Of a stretch of DNA of 64,000 bases, positions 41,966-50,719 are shown piece after piece (positions within the stretch are counted from its first letter, which is position 1; every line of letters begins with the position of its first letter). A program made the translations under genes and the position numbers. Where the stretch lies: the NCBI RefSeq assembly GCF_014332515.1, contig NZ_VFSD01000017.1, positions 83,792-147,791 of the forward strand, given 5' to 3'. The notes beneath the pieces were generated by a model. That model saw nothing but the letters and a program-made list of their open reading frames with translations. It was not told where the DNA came from and did no database searches. This stretch comes from Pontibacter beigongshangensis (GTDB lineage: Bacteria > Bacteroidota > Bacteroidia > Cytophagales > Hymenobacteraceae).

Positions 41966-44077
41966 ATGCAAAGTTTCAGATCAGAACTGGAGAACCCTAT
42001 TGTTGAAAAAGAGATCATTGATCTTGAAAAAAAGATCAGGCTTTTTCGCGAAGGTAAATTTAACGAAGAGAAATTCCGTAGCCTGCGACTGGCACGCGGG
42101 GTGTACGGCCAGCGCCAGCCGGGCGTGCAGATGGTGCGCATCAAGTTGCCGTTTGGCCGGCTGACGACGCAGCAACTGCTCCGCATTGCCGCCATTTCCG
42201 ACGAGTATTCTACCGGAAACCTACACCTAACCACGCGCCAGGATATCCAGATACACTACGTGAGCCTGGACCGCACTCCGGAACTTTGGGCAAAACTGGC
42301 CGAAGACGATATTACCCTGCGCGAAGCCTGCGGTAACACCGTCCGGAACGTGACCGCCTCGCCGGAGGCTGGCATAGATCCGACCGAGCCTTTTGATGTG
42401 GCCCCTTACGCCGACGCTACGTTCCGCTACCTGCTGCGCAACCCGATCTGCCAGGAAATGGGCCGCAAGTTCAAGATCGCCTTCTCATCAAGCGACAAAG
42501 ACACGGCTTTCGCCTATATCCACGACCTGGGCTTTATCCCGAAGGTGCAGGTTGTAGACGGCAAAGAAGAGCGCGGATTTAAGGTGCTGATCGGCGGTGG
42601 CCTGGGTGCCCAGCCCGTGCTGGCGCAGGTAGCCTACGAGTTCCTGCCAGAAAATCGCATTATTCCGTTTATAGAAGGTGTCGTGCGTGTGTTCGACCGC
42701 CATGGCGAGCGCAACAACCGCAACAAGGCCCGCTTCAAGTACCTGCAGAACAAGATCGGGGTAGAAGAAGTAATGCGCCTGGTAAAAGAAGAAGCCAAAG
42801 CGCTTAAAGTGCATGAGTTTGAGATTGCCAATAGAGAAGGGCTGAACCCTGCCCTGCCAGTTTCCAAATCCCTGCCTGAGTTCGTGATTGAAAACACCGA
42901 CAAATATAAACTGTGGCTGCGCACCAACACGTTCCAGCAGAAACAGGAGGGCTACTTTGGGGTTTACCTGAAAGTGCCTATCGGCGATATCAGCTCCGAT
43001 ACCGCCCGCCAGCTGGTGCCGCTTATCCGCGACTATGCCGCCGACGACCTGCGCGTAACCCAGGGCCAGAACCTGTTGCTGAAGTTTGTGCGCGAAGAGG
43101 CGCTCCCTTACTTCTTCACGAAGCTCGATGAGCTTGGGCTGGCTGAGCCTGGCTTTGATACCGTAGCCGACATTACCACCTGCCCCGGCACCGACACCTG
43201 TAACCTGGGTATCTCCAACAGTACCCATATTACCAAGGTGCTCGAAGATGTGATTGTGCAGGAATACCCGGAGTTGCTCTTCAACACCGATCTGAAAATC
43301 AAGATCAGTGGCTGTATGAACTCCTGCGGTCAGCACGGCATGGCTGGGCTGGGCTTCCATGGCTCCTCTATCAAGAGTGGTAAAAGCGTGGTGCCTGCCC
43401 TGCAGGTGCTGTTTGGCGGTGGTACCATGGGCAACGGCGAAGGCCGCATTGCACAGAAAGTAATTAAAGTGCCGAGCAAGAAAGGACCGGACGTGCTACG
43501 CTACGTGATAGAAGATTACCGCGCCCTGAAACTGGAAAACGAGAAGTTCCATGAGTTCTACGAGCGCCAGGGCAAAGACCACTTCTACCAGTTGCTGAAG
43601 CCGCTGGCCGACCTGACAAACCTGAAGCCGGAAGACTTTGTGGACTGGGGGCACCAGGAGCAGTATCAGCCGGCGATAGGAGTAGGCGAATGTGCCGGTG
43701 TTATGATTGACCTGGTGGCTACGCTGCTGTATGAGTCTGAGGAGAAACTGCAGTGGGCAGTAGAGGCGCTTGAAGAAAAACGATTTGCCGATTCTATCTA
43801 CCACACCTACAGCACCATGGTAAGCACTGCCAAAGCGCTGCTGCTGGACAAAGGCGTAAACTGCAACACGCAGAACGGCATCATCAACGACTTCGACACG
43901 CATTATGTGGCCGATGGCACTTTCGCTTTCGAACCCGATTTCAAGTCGGTGGTGCTTCAGATAAACCAGAACGAGCCCAGCAAGGCTTTTGCTGAAAAGT
44001 ACGTGAACGAGGCGATGAATTTCCTGAACAGCGCCAGAAGTTTCAGAGAAGCAAGAGTAGAGGCTGTCTCTAAATAG
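41966..44077 (+). CDS. Assimilatory sulfite reductase hemoprotein (nitrite/sulfite reductase family)
   Basis: 703 aa. Two ferredoxin-like half-domains, the first starting RLARGVYGQRQPGVQMVRIK and LTTRQDIQIHYV, and the siroheme/[4Fe-4S] site: C406-PGTDT-C412 and C450-MNS-C454 (ISGCMNSCGQHGMAGLGFHG). Residues about 580-700 add a helical HEPN-like tail (YESEEKLQWAVEALEEKRFADSIYHTYSTM), an extension seen in Bacteroidota homologues. It reduces sulfite to sulfide with six electrons, probably from ferredoxin since no flavoprotein partner is nearby. It is controlled by the SAM-I/Cys-leader region upstream, and the siroheme synthase-like gene follows after 400 bp. Sulfite rather than nitrite is favoured by context. 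Confidence 0.92.
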   Translation: MQSFRSELENPIVEKEIIDLEKKIRLFREGKFNEEKFRSLRLARGVYGQRQPGVQMVRIKLPFGRLTTQQLLRIAAISDEYSTGNLHLTTRQDIQIHYVSLDRTPELWAKLAEDDITLREACGNTVRNVTASPEAGIDPTEPFDVAPYADATFRYLLRNPICQEMGRKFKIAFSSSDKDTAFAYIHDLGFIPKVQVVDGKEERGFKVLIGGGLGAQPVLAQVAYEFLPENRIIPFIEGVVRVFDRHGERNNRNKARFKYLQNKIGVEEVMRLVKEEAKALKVHEFEIANREGLNPALPVSKSLPEFVIENTDKYKLWLRTNTFQQKQEGYFGVYLKVPIGDISSDTARQLVPLIRDYAADDLRVTQGQNLLLKFVREEALPYFFTKLDELGLAEPGFDTVADITTCPGTDTCNLGISNSTHITKVLEDVIVQEYPELLFNTDLKIKISGCMNSCGQHGMAGLGFHGSSIKSGKSVVPALQVLFGGGTMGNGEGRIAQKVIKVPSKKGPDVLRYVIEDYRALKLENEKFHEFYERQGKDHFYQLLKPLADLTNLKPEDFVDWGHQEQYQPAIGVGECAGVMIDLVATLLYESEEKLQWAVEALEEKRFADSIYHTYSTMVSTAKALLLDKGVNCNTQNGIINDFDTHYVADGTFAFEPDFKSVVLQINQNEPSKAFAEKYVNEAMNFLNSARSFREARVEAVSK

Positions 44078-44125
44078 GCTCAAAGCTGCCGCTGCCTGGC
44101 TTGCCAGGCAGCGGCAGTAAATGCC

Positions 44126-44157
44126 ACCTCCGGAAGGCCGTTTTCATTAAAATAATT
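44126..44157 (+). repeat. Repeat family A, copy 12
   Basis: ACCTCCGGAAGGCC core, TTTTCATTAAAATAATT tail, after a GGCAGCGGCAG stretch. Confidence 0.9.
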
Positions 44158-44282
44158 GGTTTAATGGGGTAATGAGTTGGTGTGCTGATTTTTAAATTTG
44201 GAGATTTGAAGATGAATCCTGAAACACCAGTCAAACCACAACTCTTCCCTTTTTAAGAGTCTGGTATCTAAAACCTAATTAA

Positions 44283-44313
44283 GCCTCCAGAAGGCCATTT
44301 TCATTAGAATAAT
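44283..44313 (+). repeat. Repeat family A, copy 13
   Basis: GCCTCCAGAAGGCC core, TTTTCATTAGAATAAT tail. Confidence 0.85.
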
Positions 44314-44351
44314 CTGGCTCAGCAGGAATTAGTCTTTGATCTGGAATACAA

Positions 44352-44389
44352 AAAGATGCAGGTCTGAGTGTAAACGGACCTGCATCTTT
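44352..44389 (+). terminator. Intrinsic terminator downstream of sulfite reductase
   Basis: 13-bp stem AAAGATGCAGGTC/GACCTGCATCTTT with a 12-base loop and TTTATTT tail. If functional, the gene that follows needs its own promoter. Confidence 0.8.
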
Positions 44390-44477
44390 ATTTCGTACTA
44401 ACCTTCTCCGAACAACTCAGCAAGGCCTCCATTTAGCGCGTTACAAAAGAAGATTACCTATTGGTAAATTGAAAAGA

Positions 44478-46058
44478 ATGAGCAACCAGTCTATTTCTGC
44501 CATACCGCCAGAGCCGATCAGGCCACAACCGGCCAATCCGCTTTTCCCGGTTTTCCTGAAACTGGAGCAGCTGCATGTATTGGTAGTGGGCGGCGGACCA
44601 ATCGGGCTGGAGAAAATGACCGCCATCCTGAATAACTCCCCCGACACTCGCGTAGACCTGGTGGCGCCGGATATCCTGCCTGAAATTTTTACACTTACTG
44701 CTCGCTACCCGAAACTAACGCTGCACCAGCGCAAATTCGAGGAGCGGGACCTGGAAGGAAAAGACATTGTGCTGATCGCCACCAGCCTGAAGGAGCTGAA
44801 CCAGGAGATCCGAGACCTTTCCAAGAAATATAAAATACTGACCAACGTAGCCGACACACCGGCCATCTGCGATTTTTACCTGGGCTCCATCGTACAAAAG
44901 GGAAGCCTGAAGCTGGCCATCTCCACCAATGGCAAGTCTCCGACCGTCTCCAAAAGAATTCGTGAAGTACTGGATGCCGTCTTTCCGGATGAGCTGGAGA
45001 ATGTGCTCGACAGGCTGGGAGATATCCGGAGCCAGTTGCAGGGCGACTTTGCCTATAAGGTTAAAAAGCTGAACGAGATAACGGAGGTGCTGGTAACGCC
45101 GGATGCCGCGTCAAAGCCGCTGAAAGAGAGAAAGAAATTGGTGCCTGCTCCGGTAGCGCCCGTGATGGTGAAAGGGCGAAAAGCCTTCCGGCCCAAGTTT
45201 ATCCTGATTTATGCGGTGGCTGCGCTGGCCCTTATGGTAACCGGCCACCTGCTGTTCAGTTACATTCCGCTGAGCACGATTGGTGATTTGGCGGTAGGTG
45301 CCTTTAATGAAATAGACTCCAGCATCCTGATCTTTATTCTGGGCGGCTTTATTGCCCAACTGATCGACGGGGCTCTGGGAATGGCCTACGGGGTGAGTGC
45401 CACTACCTTTCTGCTATCGTTCGGCGTGAGTCCGGTGGCGGCCAGCGCCAGTGTGCACACCTCCGAGATTTTTACCTCCGGTGTTTCGGGGCTGATGCAC
45501 CTCAAGTTCAGGAACGTGAATGCCAAGCTTTTCAGGGTTATTGTGCTGCCAGGGGTGATTGGCGCCATTATCGGTGCCTTTCTGCTCTACAGCCTGGAGC
45601 AGTATATTCACTTTATCCGGCCCGTTATCGCCTGCTACACTTTATTCCTGGGTATCCTCATCATCAAGAAAGTGGTCCGGAAAAAGGTGCAGAAAAAGCC
45701 GGTGAAGCGCCTGGGCTTCCTGGCGACCATGGGTGGCTTTATGGATGCCATCGGCGGCGGCGGCTGGGGACCGATCGTGTCTTCCACGCTGATTGCCAAA
45801 GGCCGCCACCCGCTCTATACAGTTGGCTCTGTAAACCTGGCCGAGTTTTTTGTGTCTGTTGCCAGTTCCGTTACTTTTATCACCCTGATCGGCTTAACCC
45901 ATTGGCAGGTAATTCTGGGCCTGATTATTGGCGGCTGCATCTCAGCTCCCATAGCCGCCTACATTGCCCGCAGGCTTCCGGCCAAAACGCTGATGCTGAT
46001 TGTAGGGATTGTGGTGATCATCATGAGCTTGCGGCTGATTTATATGGCTGTTTTTTAA
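44478..46058 (+). CDS. Fusion protein: precorrin-2 dehydrogenase/ferrochelatase domain + TauE/SafE (TSUP) permease
   Basis: 526 aa from the ATG at 44478 (a TTG three codons earlier is less likely). Residues about 15-210 match the CysG N-terminal/Met8p-type siroheme synthase: LFPVFLKLEQLHVLVVGGGP with the NAD loop at Gly38-Gly43, IVLIATSLKELNQEI, LTNVADTPAICDFYLGSIVQ and STNGKSPTVSKRIRE. Residues about 240-526 are a TSUP membrane domain with about eight hydrophobic helices and the repeated GG(F)xxxxxDGALGM and GGFMDAIGGGGWGP motifs. The first part would oxidise precorrin-2 and insert iron to make siroheme for the upstream sulfite reductase; the second probably moves sulfite or another sulfur anion. 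Both halves look intact, so this seems a real fusion and not a sequencing error. CysG's uroporphyrinogen methyltransferase half is absent. Confidence 0.9.
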   Translation: MSNQSISAIPPEPIRPQPANPLFPVFLKLEQLHVLVVGGGPIGLEKMTAILNNSPDTRVDLVAPDILPEIFTLTARYPKLTLHQRKFEERDLEGKDIVLIATSLKELNQEIRDLSKKYKILTNVADTPAICDFYLGSIVQKGSLKLAISTNGKSPTVSKRIREVLDAVFPDELENVLDRLGDIRSQLQGDFAYKVKKLNEITEVLVTPDAASKPLKERKKLVPAPVAPVMVKGRKAFRPKFILIYAVAALALMVTGHLLFSYIPLSTIGDLAVGAFNEIDSSILIFILGGFIAQLIDGALGMAYGVSATTFLLSFGVSPVAASASVHTSEIFTSGVSGLMHLKFRNVNAKLFRVIVLPGVIGAIIGAFLLYSLEQYIHFIRPVIACYTLFLGILIIKKVVRKKVQKKPVKRLGFLATMGGFMDAIGGGGWGPIVSSTLIAKGRHPLYTVGSVNLAEFFVSVASSVTFITLIGLTHWQVILGLIIGGCISAPIAAYIARRLPAKTLMLIVGIVVIIMSLRLIYMAVF

Positions 46059-46120
46059 AAAGACACAGGATGTCGGACACAAGACGCAGGACATTCGTTG
46101 TTTTAGGTATTTCTTTCGCT

Positions 46121-46150
46121 CGTGCGAGCTTGTAGCTCGTACTTTCAATT
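46121..46150 (+). repeat. Repeat family D, single copy
   Basis: CGTGCGAGCTTGTAGCTCGT then ACTTTCAATT; matches the ends of the 15735-15867 unit. Confidence 0.6.
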
Positions 46151-46239
46151 GTTGCCTGCACAAGCAAGACAGGTAACTGACTCTTATTCCCACTTTCAAC
46201 TAGATTACGCGTGATCTGTAAACTGTGGTGCTCTTGACG

Positions 46240-46247
46240 TAAATTTG
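46240..46247 (+). promoter_or_regulatory. Candidate promoter of metZ
   Basis: TAAATTTG, exact TAnnTTTG match 39 bp before the start codon. No S-box or Cys-rich leader lies in front of this gene. Confidence 0.55.
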
Positions 46248-46286
46248 TTCTTTACCAATACTTAGCTTTTTACTACTCCATTATAT

Positions 46287-47462
46287 ATGTCGAAAAAAGA
46301 AACCAAGGCCATCCGACTACAGGCAAAGCGCTCGCACAACCGCGAGCACTCCGTGCCGCTCTACCTTACCTCCAGCTTTATGTTCGAGGACGCGGAGCAG
46401 GCAAGGGCTATTTTCGCCGACGAGGAGCAAGGCAATATTTACTCGCGCTACTCTAACCCAAATGTAGACGAGCTGTTGGAGAAAGTGTGCTACCTGGAGA
46501 AAGCTGAGGCTGGCTTCGCTTTTTCTTCGGGAATGGCTGCTATTTTTTCGAGCCTGGCGGCACTGCTCAAGTCAGGAGATCATATTCTGGCGGCTCGTGC
46601 CGTGTTTGGCTCTACCCACCAGTTGCTCACCAAGGTGTTCTCGAAATGGGGCATCACGTTTTCTTATGCTGATGTCAGCAACCCCGACGAGTGGGAAAGC
46701 CTGATTACGCCTGCCACCAAAATTATCCTGGTAGAGACGCCTTCAAACCCCGGGCTGGAGATTATCGACCTGGAGTGGCTGGGAAAACTCTCAAAAAAGC
46801 ACAACCTTATTCTGGCTGTTGATAACTGTTTTGCCACGCCGATGCTGCAAACGCCCGCCGACTATGGCACCGACCTCATCATCCACTCCGCAACCAAGTA
46901 CATGGACGGCCAGGGACGGGTGTTAGGAGGCCTGGTAGTGGGTAGAGCTGATCTTATTGCCGAAATCCGTTTCTTCTCGCGCCATACCGGTCCTGCCATG
47001 TCGCCTTTCAATGCCTGGATCATCTCCAGGAGCCTGGAAACACTGTCGCTGCGCATGGACAAGCACTGCGACAATGCGCTGAGACTGGCACGCGCGCTGG
47101 AAGGCCACGAAGCCGTGGAGGTGGTGCGTTATCCGTTTCTGCCTTCGTTCCCACAGTACGAGCTGGCTAAAAAGCAGATGAAGCAGGGAGGAGGCATTGT
47201 AACGCTGACCGTAAAAGGCGGCTTCGACGCGGCCAGGCGCTTTCTCGATAACCTCGACATGATCAGCCTGAGCTCCAACCTCGGCGACACCCGCACCATA
47301 GCCACACACCCGGCCTCTACCACGCATTCCAAGCTAACCGAAGAAGAAAGACAGGCTACCGGCATTACCCCCGGCCTCGTACGCATATCGGTAGGCCTGG
47401 AGCATGCGGAGGATATTATCGAAGACATTACCCAGGCGCTGGATAAAACGTTGGAGAGTTAA
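46287..47462 (+). CDS. metZ: PLP-dependent trans-sulfuration enzyme, probably O-succinyl/acetylhomoserine sulfhydrylase
   Basis: 391 aa Cys/Met-metabolism PLP enzyme. Landmarks are YLTSSFMFEDAEQARAIF, NIYSRYSNPNVDELLEKV, FSSGMAAIFSSLAALLKSGD, VETPSNPGLEI and the PLP lysine in HSATKYMDGQGRVLGG (Lys204), followed by SLGDTRTIATHPASTTHSKL-like sequence (here SNLGDTRTIATHPAS). The DGQGR after the lysine is typical of MetZ. It would join sulfide from the upstream sulfite reductase to an activated homoserine to give homocysteine; cystathionine gamma-synthase or gamma-lyase activity cannot be excluded. It ends 224 bp before a two-way terminator that separates it from the convergent cys genes. Confidence 0.85.
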   Translation: MSKKETKAIRLQAKRSHNREHSVPLYLTSSFMFEDAEQARAIFADEEQGNIYSRYSNPNVDELLEKVCYLEKAEAGFAFSSGMAAIFSSLAALLKSGDHILAARAVFGSTHQLLTKVFSKWGITFSYADVSNPDEWESLITPATKIILVETPSNPGLEIIDLEWLGKLSKKHNLILAVDNCFATPMLQTPADYGTDLIIHSATKYMDGQGRVLGGLVVGRADLIAEIRFFSRHTGPAMSPFNAWIISRSLETLSLRMDKHCDNALRLARALEGHEAVEVVRYPFLPSFPQYELAKKQMKQGGGIVTLTVKGGFDAARRFLDNLDMISLSSNLGDTRTIATHPASTTHSKLTEEERQATGITPGLVRISVGLEHAEDIIEDITQALDKTLES

Positions 47463-47580
47463 GAGTTATGAGTTGGGAGGGATTAAATAGAAGATTTAAT
47501 TTGGATGATTCAACCCAAATCCTGAAAATCCTTACATCCTGTAAATCCTGATTCAGGCAATAAGTTTACCATCTGATAAA

Positions 47581-47612
47581 GCCTCTGGAAGGCCATTTTC
47601 ATTAGAATAATT
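47581..47612 (+). repeat. Repeat family A, copy 14
   Basis: GCCTCTGGAAGGCC core, TTTTCATTAGAATAATT tail. Confidence 0.9.
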
Positions 47613-47686
47613 TATTTGCAGATATTCTGATCATTCTCACATTCTGTACATTATTGGGGTAGGGGCCCTATAAGAAGATTCAGACA

Positions 47687-47727
47687 AAAAAGAAAAGCCG
47701 CTACTGCAAGTAGCGGCTTTTCTTTTT
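47687..47727. terminator. Bidirectional intrinsic terminator
   Basis: Perfect 18-bp stem (47687-47704 with 47710-47727), GC part GCCGCTAC, loop TGCAA, A/T-runs on both sides; serves metZ and the minus-strand cys unit. Confidence 0.92.
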
Positions 47728-47775
47728 AATGGTACTCAGCCAAATAAGTGTGAAGCTGAATTCTTGGGTGCAGCA

Positions 47776-48213
47776 TTACTTTGTAGCAGTTGCTTCTGTT
47801 CCAACCACCTCAAAAGTATAGTCGATTGTGGCGGTTTTATACAGGATGTGAGCAACGGAGCAGTACTTTTCCAGCGATAAATCGACTGCTTTCTTGACCT
47901 TTTCCTCGTTTAGAGGTCCACTTAATGTAAAATGGATTTGGATGGATTTGAACAGCGAAGGCACTTCGCCGGGCACGCGCTCTGCCGAAACCTTGATGTT
48001 GAAGGCGTCGATTTGCTGGCGCTGTTTTTTCAGGATCTGGATAATGTCGATGGCGCTGCAGCCGCCGAGGCCCATGAGCAGCAGCTCCATGGGGCGAGCA
48101 CCTGCGTTATGGCCGCCAATTTCCGGGGAGCCATCTATGTTTACAACCACTCCAGCTGAGCCCGTCGCCTGAAAATGGTAATCCTGATCTACTCTATTTA
48201 GTTCTACTTGCAT
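47776..48213 (-). CDS. OsmC-family protein
   Basis: 145 aa from the ATG at 48213 (MQVELNRVDQ); a longer frame opens 39 bp upstream but without family similarity. OsmC features: ARPMELLLMGLGGCSAIDIIQILKKQRQ with the central Cys and the C-terminal SLEKYCSVAHILYKTATIDYTFEV with the second Cys. OsmC/Ohr proteins use the paired cysteines to reduce organic peroxides; this subgroup (YhfA-like) is less well characterised. It is the last gene of the minus-strand sulfur set, 190 bp after cysN. Confidence 0.9.
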   Translation of the reverse strand: MQVELNRVDQDYHFQATGSAGVVVNIDGSPEIGGHNAGARPMELLLMGLGGCSAIDIIQILKKQRQQIDAFNIKVSAERVPGEVPSLFKSIQIHFTLSGPLNEEKVKKAVDLSLEKYCSVAHILYKTATIDYTFEVVGTEATATK

Positions 48214-48403
48214 GTTGTTTTCGTTAAACTTAGTTTGAAAGTAAAATCCCACTCACAACTACGGAAGCTGAAAGTGGGATCTTGCTTTTTTATTTAATGG
48301 TACTCCTTCAAATTTTATATTAGAAACATTTCAATCTTAATGAATCAGGAAAGACAGGTATTGCTTGTCATCCATAATTTTTAATTTTTAATTAGGCGAA
48401 GCC

Positions 48404-49681
48404 CTAAATCATGTAGTTGAGCTCACTTTCGTGTACGATGCTGGCTACCATGCCGGCTCCTACGGTGGCGTACGATGTTTCGTCTATCAGAATGAAGCCT
48501 CCGTTGGCGCGGTTGTTCTCGTACTTGTCGAGCAGCAGGGGAGTGGCCGTCCGGATCTGCACGCGGCAGATGTCGTTTAGCTGCACCTGGTCTACATCCT
48601 CGATATTGTCGAGCGTGTTAACGTCAACTTTGTACTGAATCTCTCTGACGATGGCACGCGTTTCGGTAGAGTTGTGGCGAAGCAGCAGTTTCGCTCCTGG
48701 GCGAAGCGCTTTCGCGTTCATCCAGCAAACCAGCGCTTCAAATTCCTTCGATACGTCCAGGTTGTCTTCCTGACGCACAATCACATCGCCACGGCTGATG
48801 TCCACATCGTCATTCAGTTGCAACACCACCGACATGGGAGCAAAGGCTTGTTCCAGTTCCTTGCCGCCCAATTCCACCGATTTAATGGTAGATGTCTGGC
48901 CGGAAGGCAGCACAATGATTTTGTCGCCTTTGGTGTACACGCCGCTGATCACTTTTCCGGCGTAGCCACGGTAGTCGTGGTGCTCGTGCGTGTGCGGGCG
49001 GATAACGTACTGTACCGGGAAGCGCGGGCAGGTCAGGTTAAAGTCTGACGACACCGGCACCTGCTCCAGGTGCTCCAGCAGGCTTGGGCCATTGTACCAG
49101 TCCATTTCTGTAGATCTGGTAACGATGTTATCGCCTTTCAGGGCGCTAACCGGAATAAAGGTGATGTCTTTGGAATGCAGCTTTTTAGAGAACTGCTTAT
49201 AATCTTCTACAATCTGGTTGAAAACTTCTTCGCTGTACCCAACCAGGTCCATTTTGTTGATACAGATAACCAGGTGCGGAATGCCGAGCAGCGACGAGAT
49301 GATGGAATGTCGGCGTGTTTGCTCCTGCACGCCATTACGGGCATCTACCAGGATAATGGACAGGTTCGAATTAGACGCACCCGTTACCATGTTGCGGGTG
49401 TACTGAATGTGGCCCGGCGCATCGGCAATGATGAACTTGCGCTTTGGCGTGTTGAAGTACTTATACGCCACATCAATGGTAATGCCCTGCTCACGTTCTG
49501 CCTTCAGTCCGTCGGTCAGGAGCGACAGGTCGATGTTACCGTCTTCGTTTACCCTGCCTGAGGTTTCTATGGCCTCAATCTGGTCGAGGTAGATTTGATC
49601 CGTGTCGTAGAGTAAGCGGCCGATGAGCGTGCTTTTGCCGTCGTCAACGTTTCCTGCTGTAATAAATCTTAGTATGTCCAT
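48404..49681 (-). CDS. cysN: Sulfate adenylyltransferase subunit 1 (GTPase)
   Basis: 425 aa from the ATG at 49681, chosen because the family begins MDILRFITAGNVDDGKSTLI; the frame extends upstream without similarity. GTPase motifs: GNVDDGKST (G1), DAPGH (G3) and NKMD (G4), followed by EF-Tu-like beta-barrel domains. With CysD it activates sulfate to APS, GTP hydrolysis driving the reaction. It starts 1 bp after cysD. There is no APS kinase (CysC) extension, and no separate cysC in the window, consistent with direct reduction of APS by CysH. Confidence 0.96.
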   Translation of the reverse strand: MDILRFITAGNVDDGKSTLIGRLLYDTDQIYLDQIEAIETSGRVNEDGNIDLSLLTDGLKAEREQGITIDVAYKYFNTPKRKFIIADAPGHIQYTRNMVTGASNSNLSIILVDARNGVQEQTRRHSIISSLLGIPHLVICINKMDLVGYSEEVFNQIVEDYKQFSKKLHSKDITFIPVSALKGDNIVTRSTEMDWYNGPSLLEHLEQVPVSSDFNLTCPRFPVQYVIRPHTHEHHDYRGYAGKVISGVYTKGDKIIVLPSGQTSTIKSVELGGKELEQAFAPMSVVLQLNDDVDISRGDVIVRQEDNLDVSKEFEALVCWMNAKALRPGAKLLLRHNSTETRAIVREIQYKVDVNTLDNIEDVDQVQLNDICRVQIRTATPLLLDKYENNRANGGFILIDETSYATVGAGMVASIVHESELNYMI

Positions 49682-49682
49682 C

Positions 49683-50591
49683 TTAAAAATACCCTCCTTT
49701 TTTACGGTCTTCCATGGCAGTCTCCGACAGTTTGTCGTCGATGCGGGTAGCGCCACGCTCACTTATTTTTGAATCTAGAATTTCGGCAATCACACTGTCA
49801 ATGTCGTAGGCAATAGACTCTACGGCAGCGGTACAGGTCATGTCGCCCACGGTGCGGAAACGAACCGTTCTGGTAACCACTTCCTCTTCCGGGTCGCGGT
49901 AGATAAAGTCTGAGTTGGCCATCAGTTTACCGTCGCGCACCAGGCACTCGCGCTCGTGCGTGAAGTAAATGTTCGGCAGAGCAATGTTCTCGCGCTTGAT
50001 GTAGTTCCACACGTCCAGCTCGGTCCAGTTACTGATCGGGAAGGCACGTACATTCTCGCCTAAAGTAATGCGGCCGTTGTAGATGTTCCACAGCTCAGGG
50101 CGCTGGCGTTTCGGGTCCCATTGGCCGAACTCATCGCGCACCGAGAAAATTCTTTCCTTGGCTCTGGCTTTCTCTTCGTCGCGGCGGGCACCGCCGATAC
50201 AGGCGTCAAAACCAAATTCCTCGATCGTCTCAAGCAGCGTATAGGTTTGCAGACCGTTGCGGCTGGCGTAACGGCCGGTCGGCTCCGACAGGTTCTGCTT
50301 TTTGATGGTGTCTTCCACGTGACGCACGATCAGTTTTTCGCCCAGTCTTTCGGCCAGCTCATCGCGGTAGCGGATGGCCTCCGGAAAGTTGTGGCCCGTG
50401 TCGATGTGCACGAGCGGGAAAGGGAACTTGCCCGGACGAAATGCTTTTTCGGCCAGTCTTACCAGCGTAATGGAGTCCTTGCCTCCGGAGAAAAGCAAAG
50501 CCGGCTTCTGAAACTGCCCTGCCACCTCCCGCATAATGTGTATCGCCTCTGCTTCCAGCTGCTCCAGGTAATCGAGATAGTACTTGTTCAT
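49683..50591 (-). CDS. cysD: Sulfate adenylyltransferase subunit 2
   Basis: 302 aa, the usual CysD length. PP-loop motif LLFSGGKDSITLVRLAEKAF (residues about 33-52), HIDTGHNFPEAIRYRDEL, CIGGARRDEEKARAKERIFS and the C-terminal GATRIDDKLSETAMEDRKKGGYF. It catalyses ATP + sulfate to APS with CysN. Lies between cysH (128 bp upstream) and cysN (1 bp downstream) in one minus-strand unit led by the second SAM-I/Cys-leader region. Confidence 0.97.
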   Translation of the reverse strand: MNKYYLDYLEQLEAEAIHIMREVAGQFQKPALLFSGGKDSITLVRLAEKAFRPGKFPFPLVHIDTGHNFPEAIRYRDELAERLGEKLIVRHVEDTIKKQNLSEPTGRYASRNGLQTYTLLETIEEFGFDACIGGARRDEEKARAKERIFSVRDEFGQWDPKRQRPELWNIYNGRITLGENVRAFPISNWTELDVWNYIKRENIALPNIYFTHERECLVRDGKLMANSDFIYRDPEEEVVTRTVRFRTVGDMTCTAAVESIAYDIDSVIAEILDSKISERGATRIDDKLSETAMEDRKKGGYF

Positions 50592-50719
50592 TTTGTTATT
50601 AGCTGTACTTTTTATTTAAAAGGACTCTGGACACCAGTCATCCTTCAGTATAATTAGGTAAGTGAATGTGTAATCTGATATTAGATTCACTCATCCACTC
50701 ATTCAAAATTCAAAATTCC

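Larger units (their letters stand above)
44078..44477. other. 400-bp gap with two repeats and a terminator, no gene
   Basis: Family A copies 12 and 13 in the same orientation about 155 bp apart, then a hairpin at 44352-44389. Confidence 0.65.
47463..47775. other. 313-bp convergent gap with repeat and terminator
   Basis: Holds family A copy 14 and the bidirectional terminator at 47687-47727. No gene. Confidence 0.7.
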
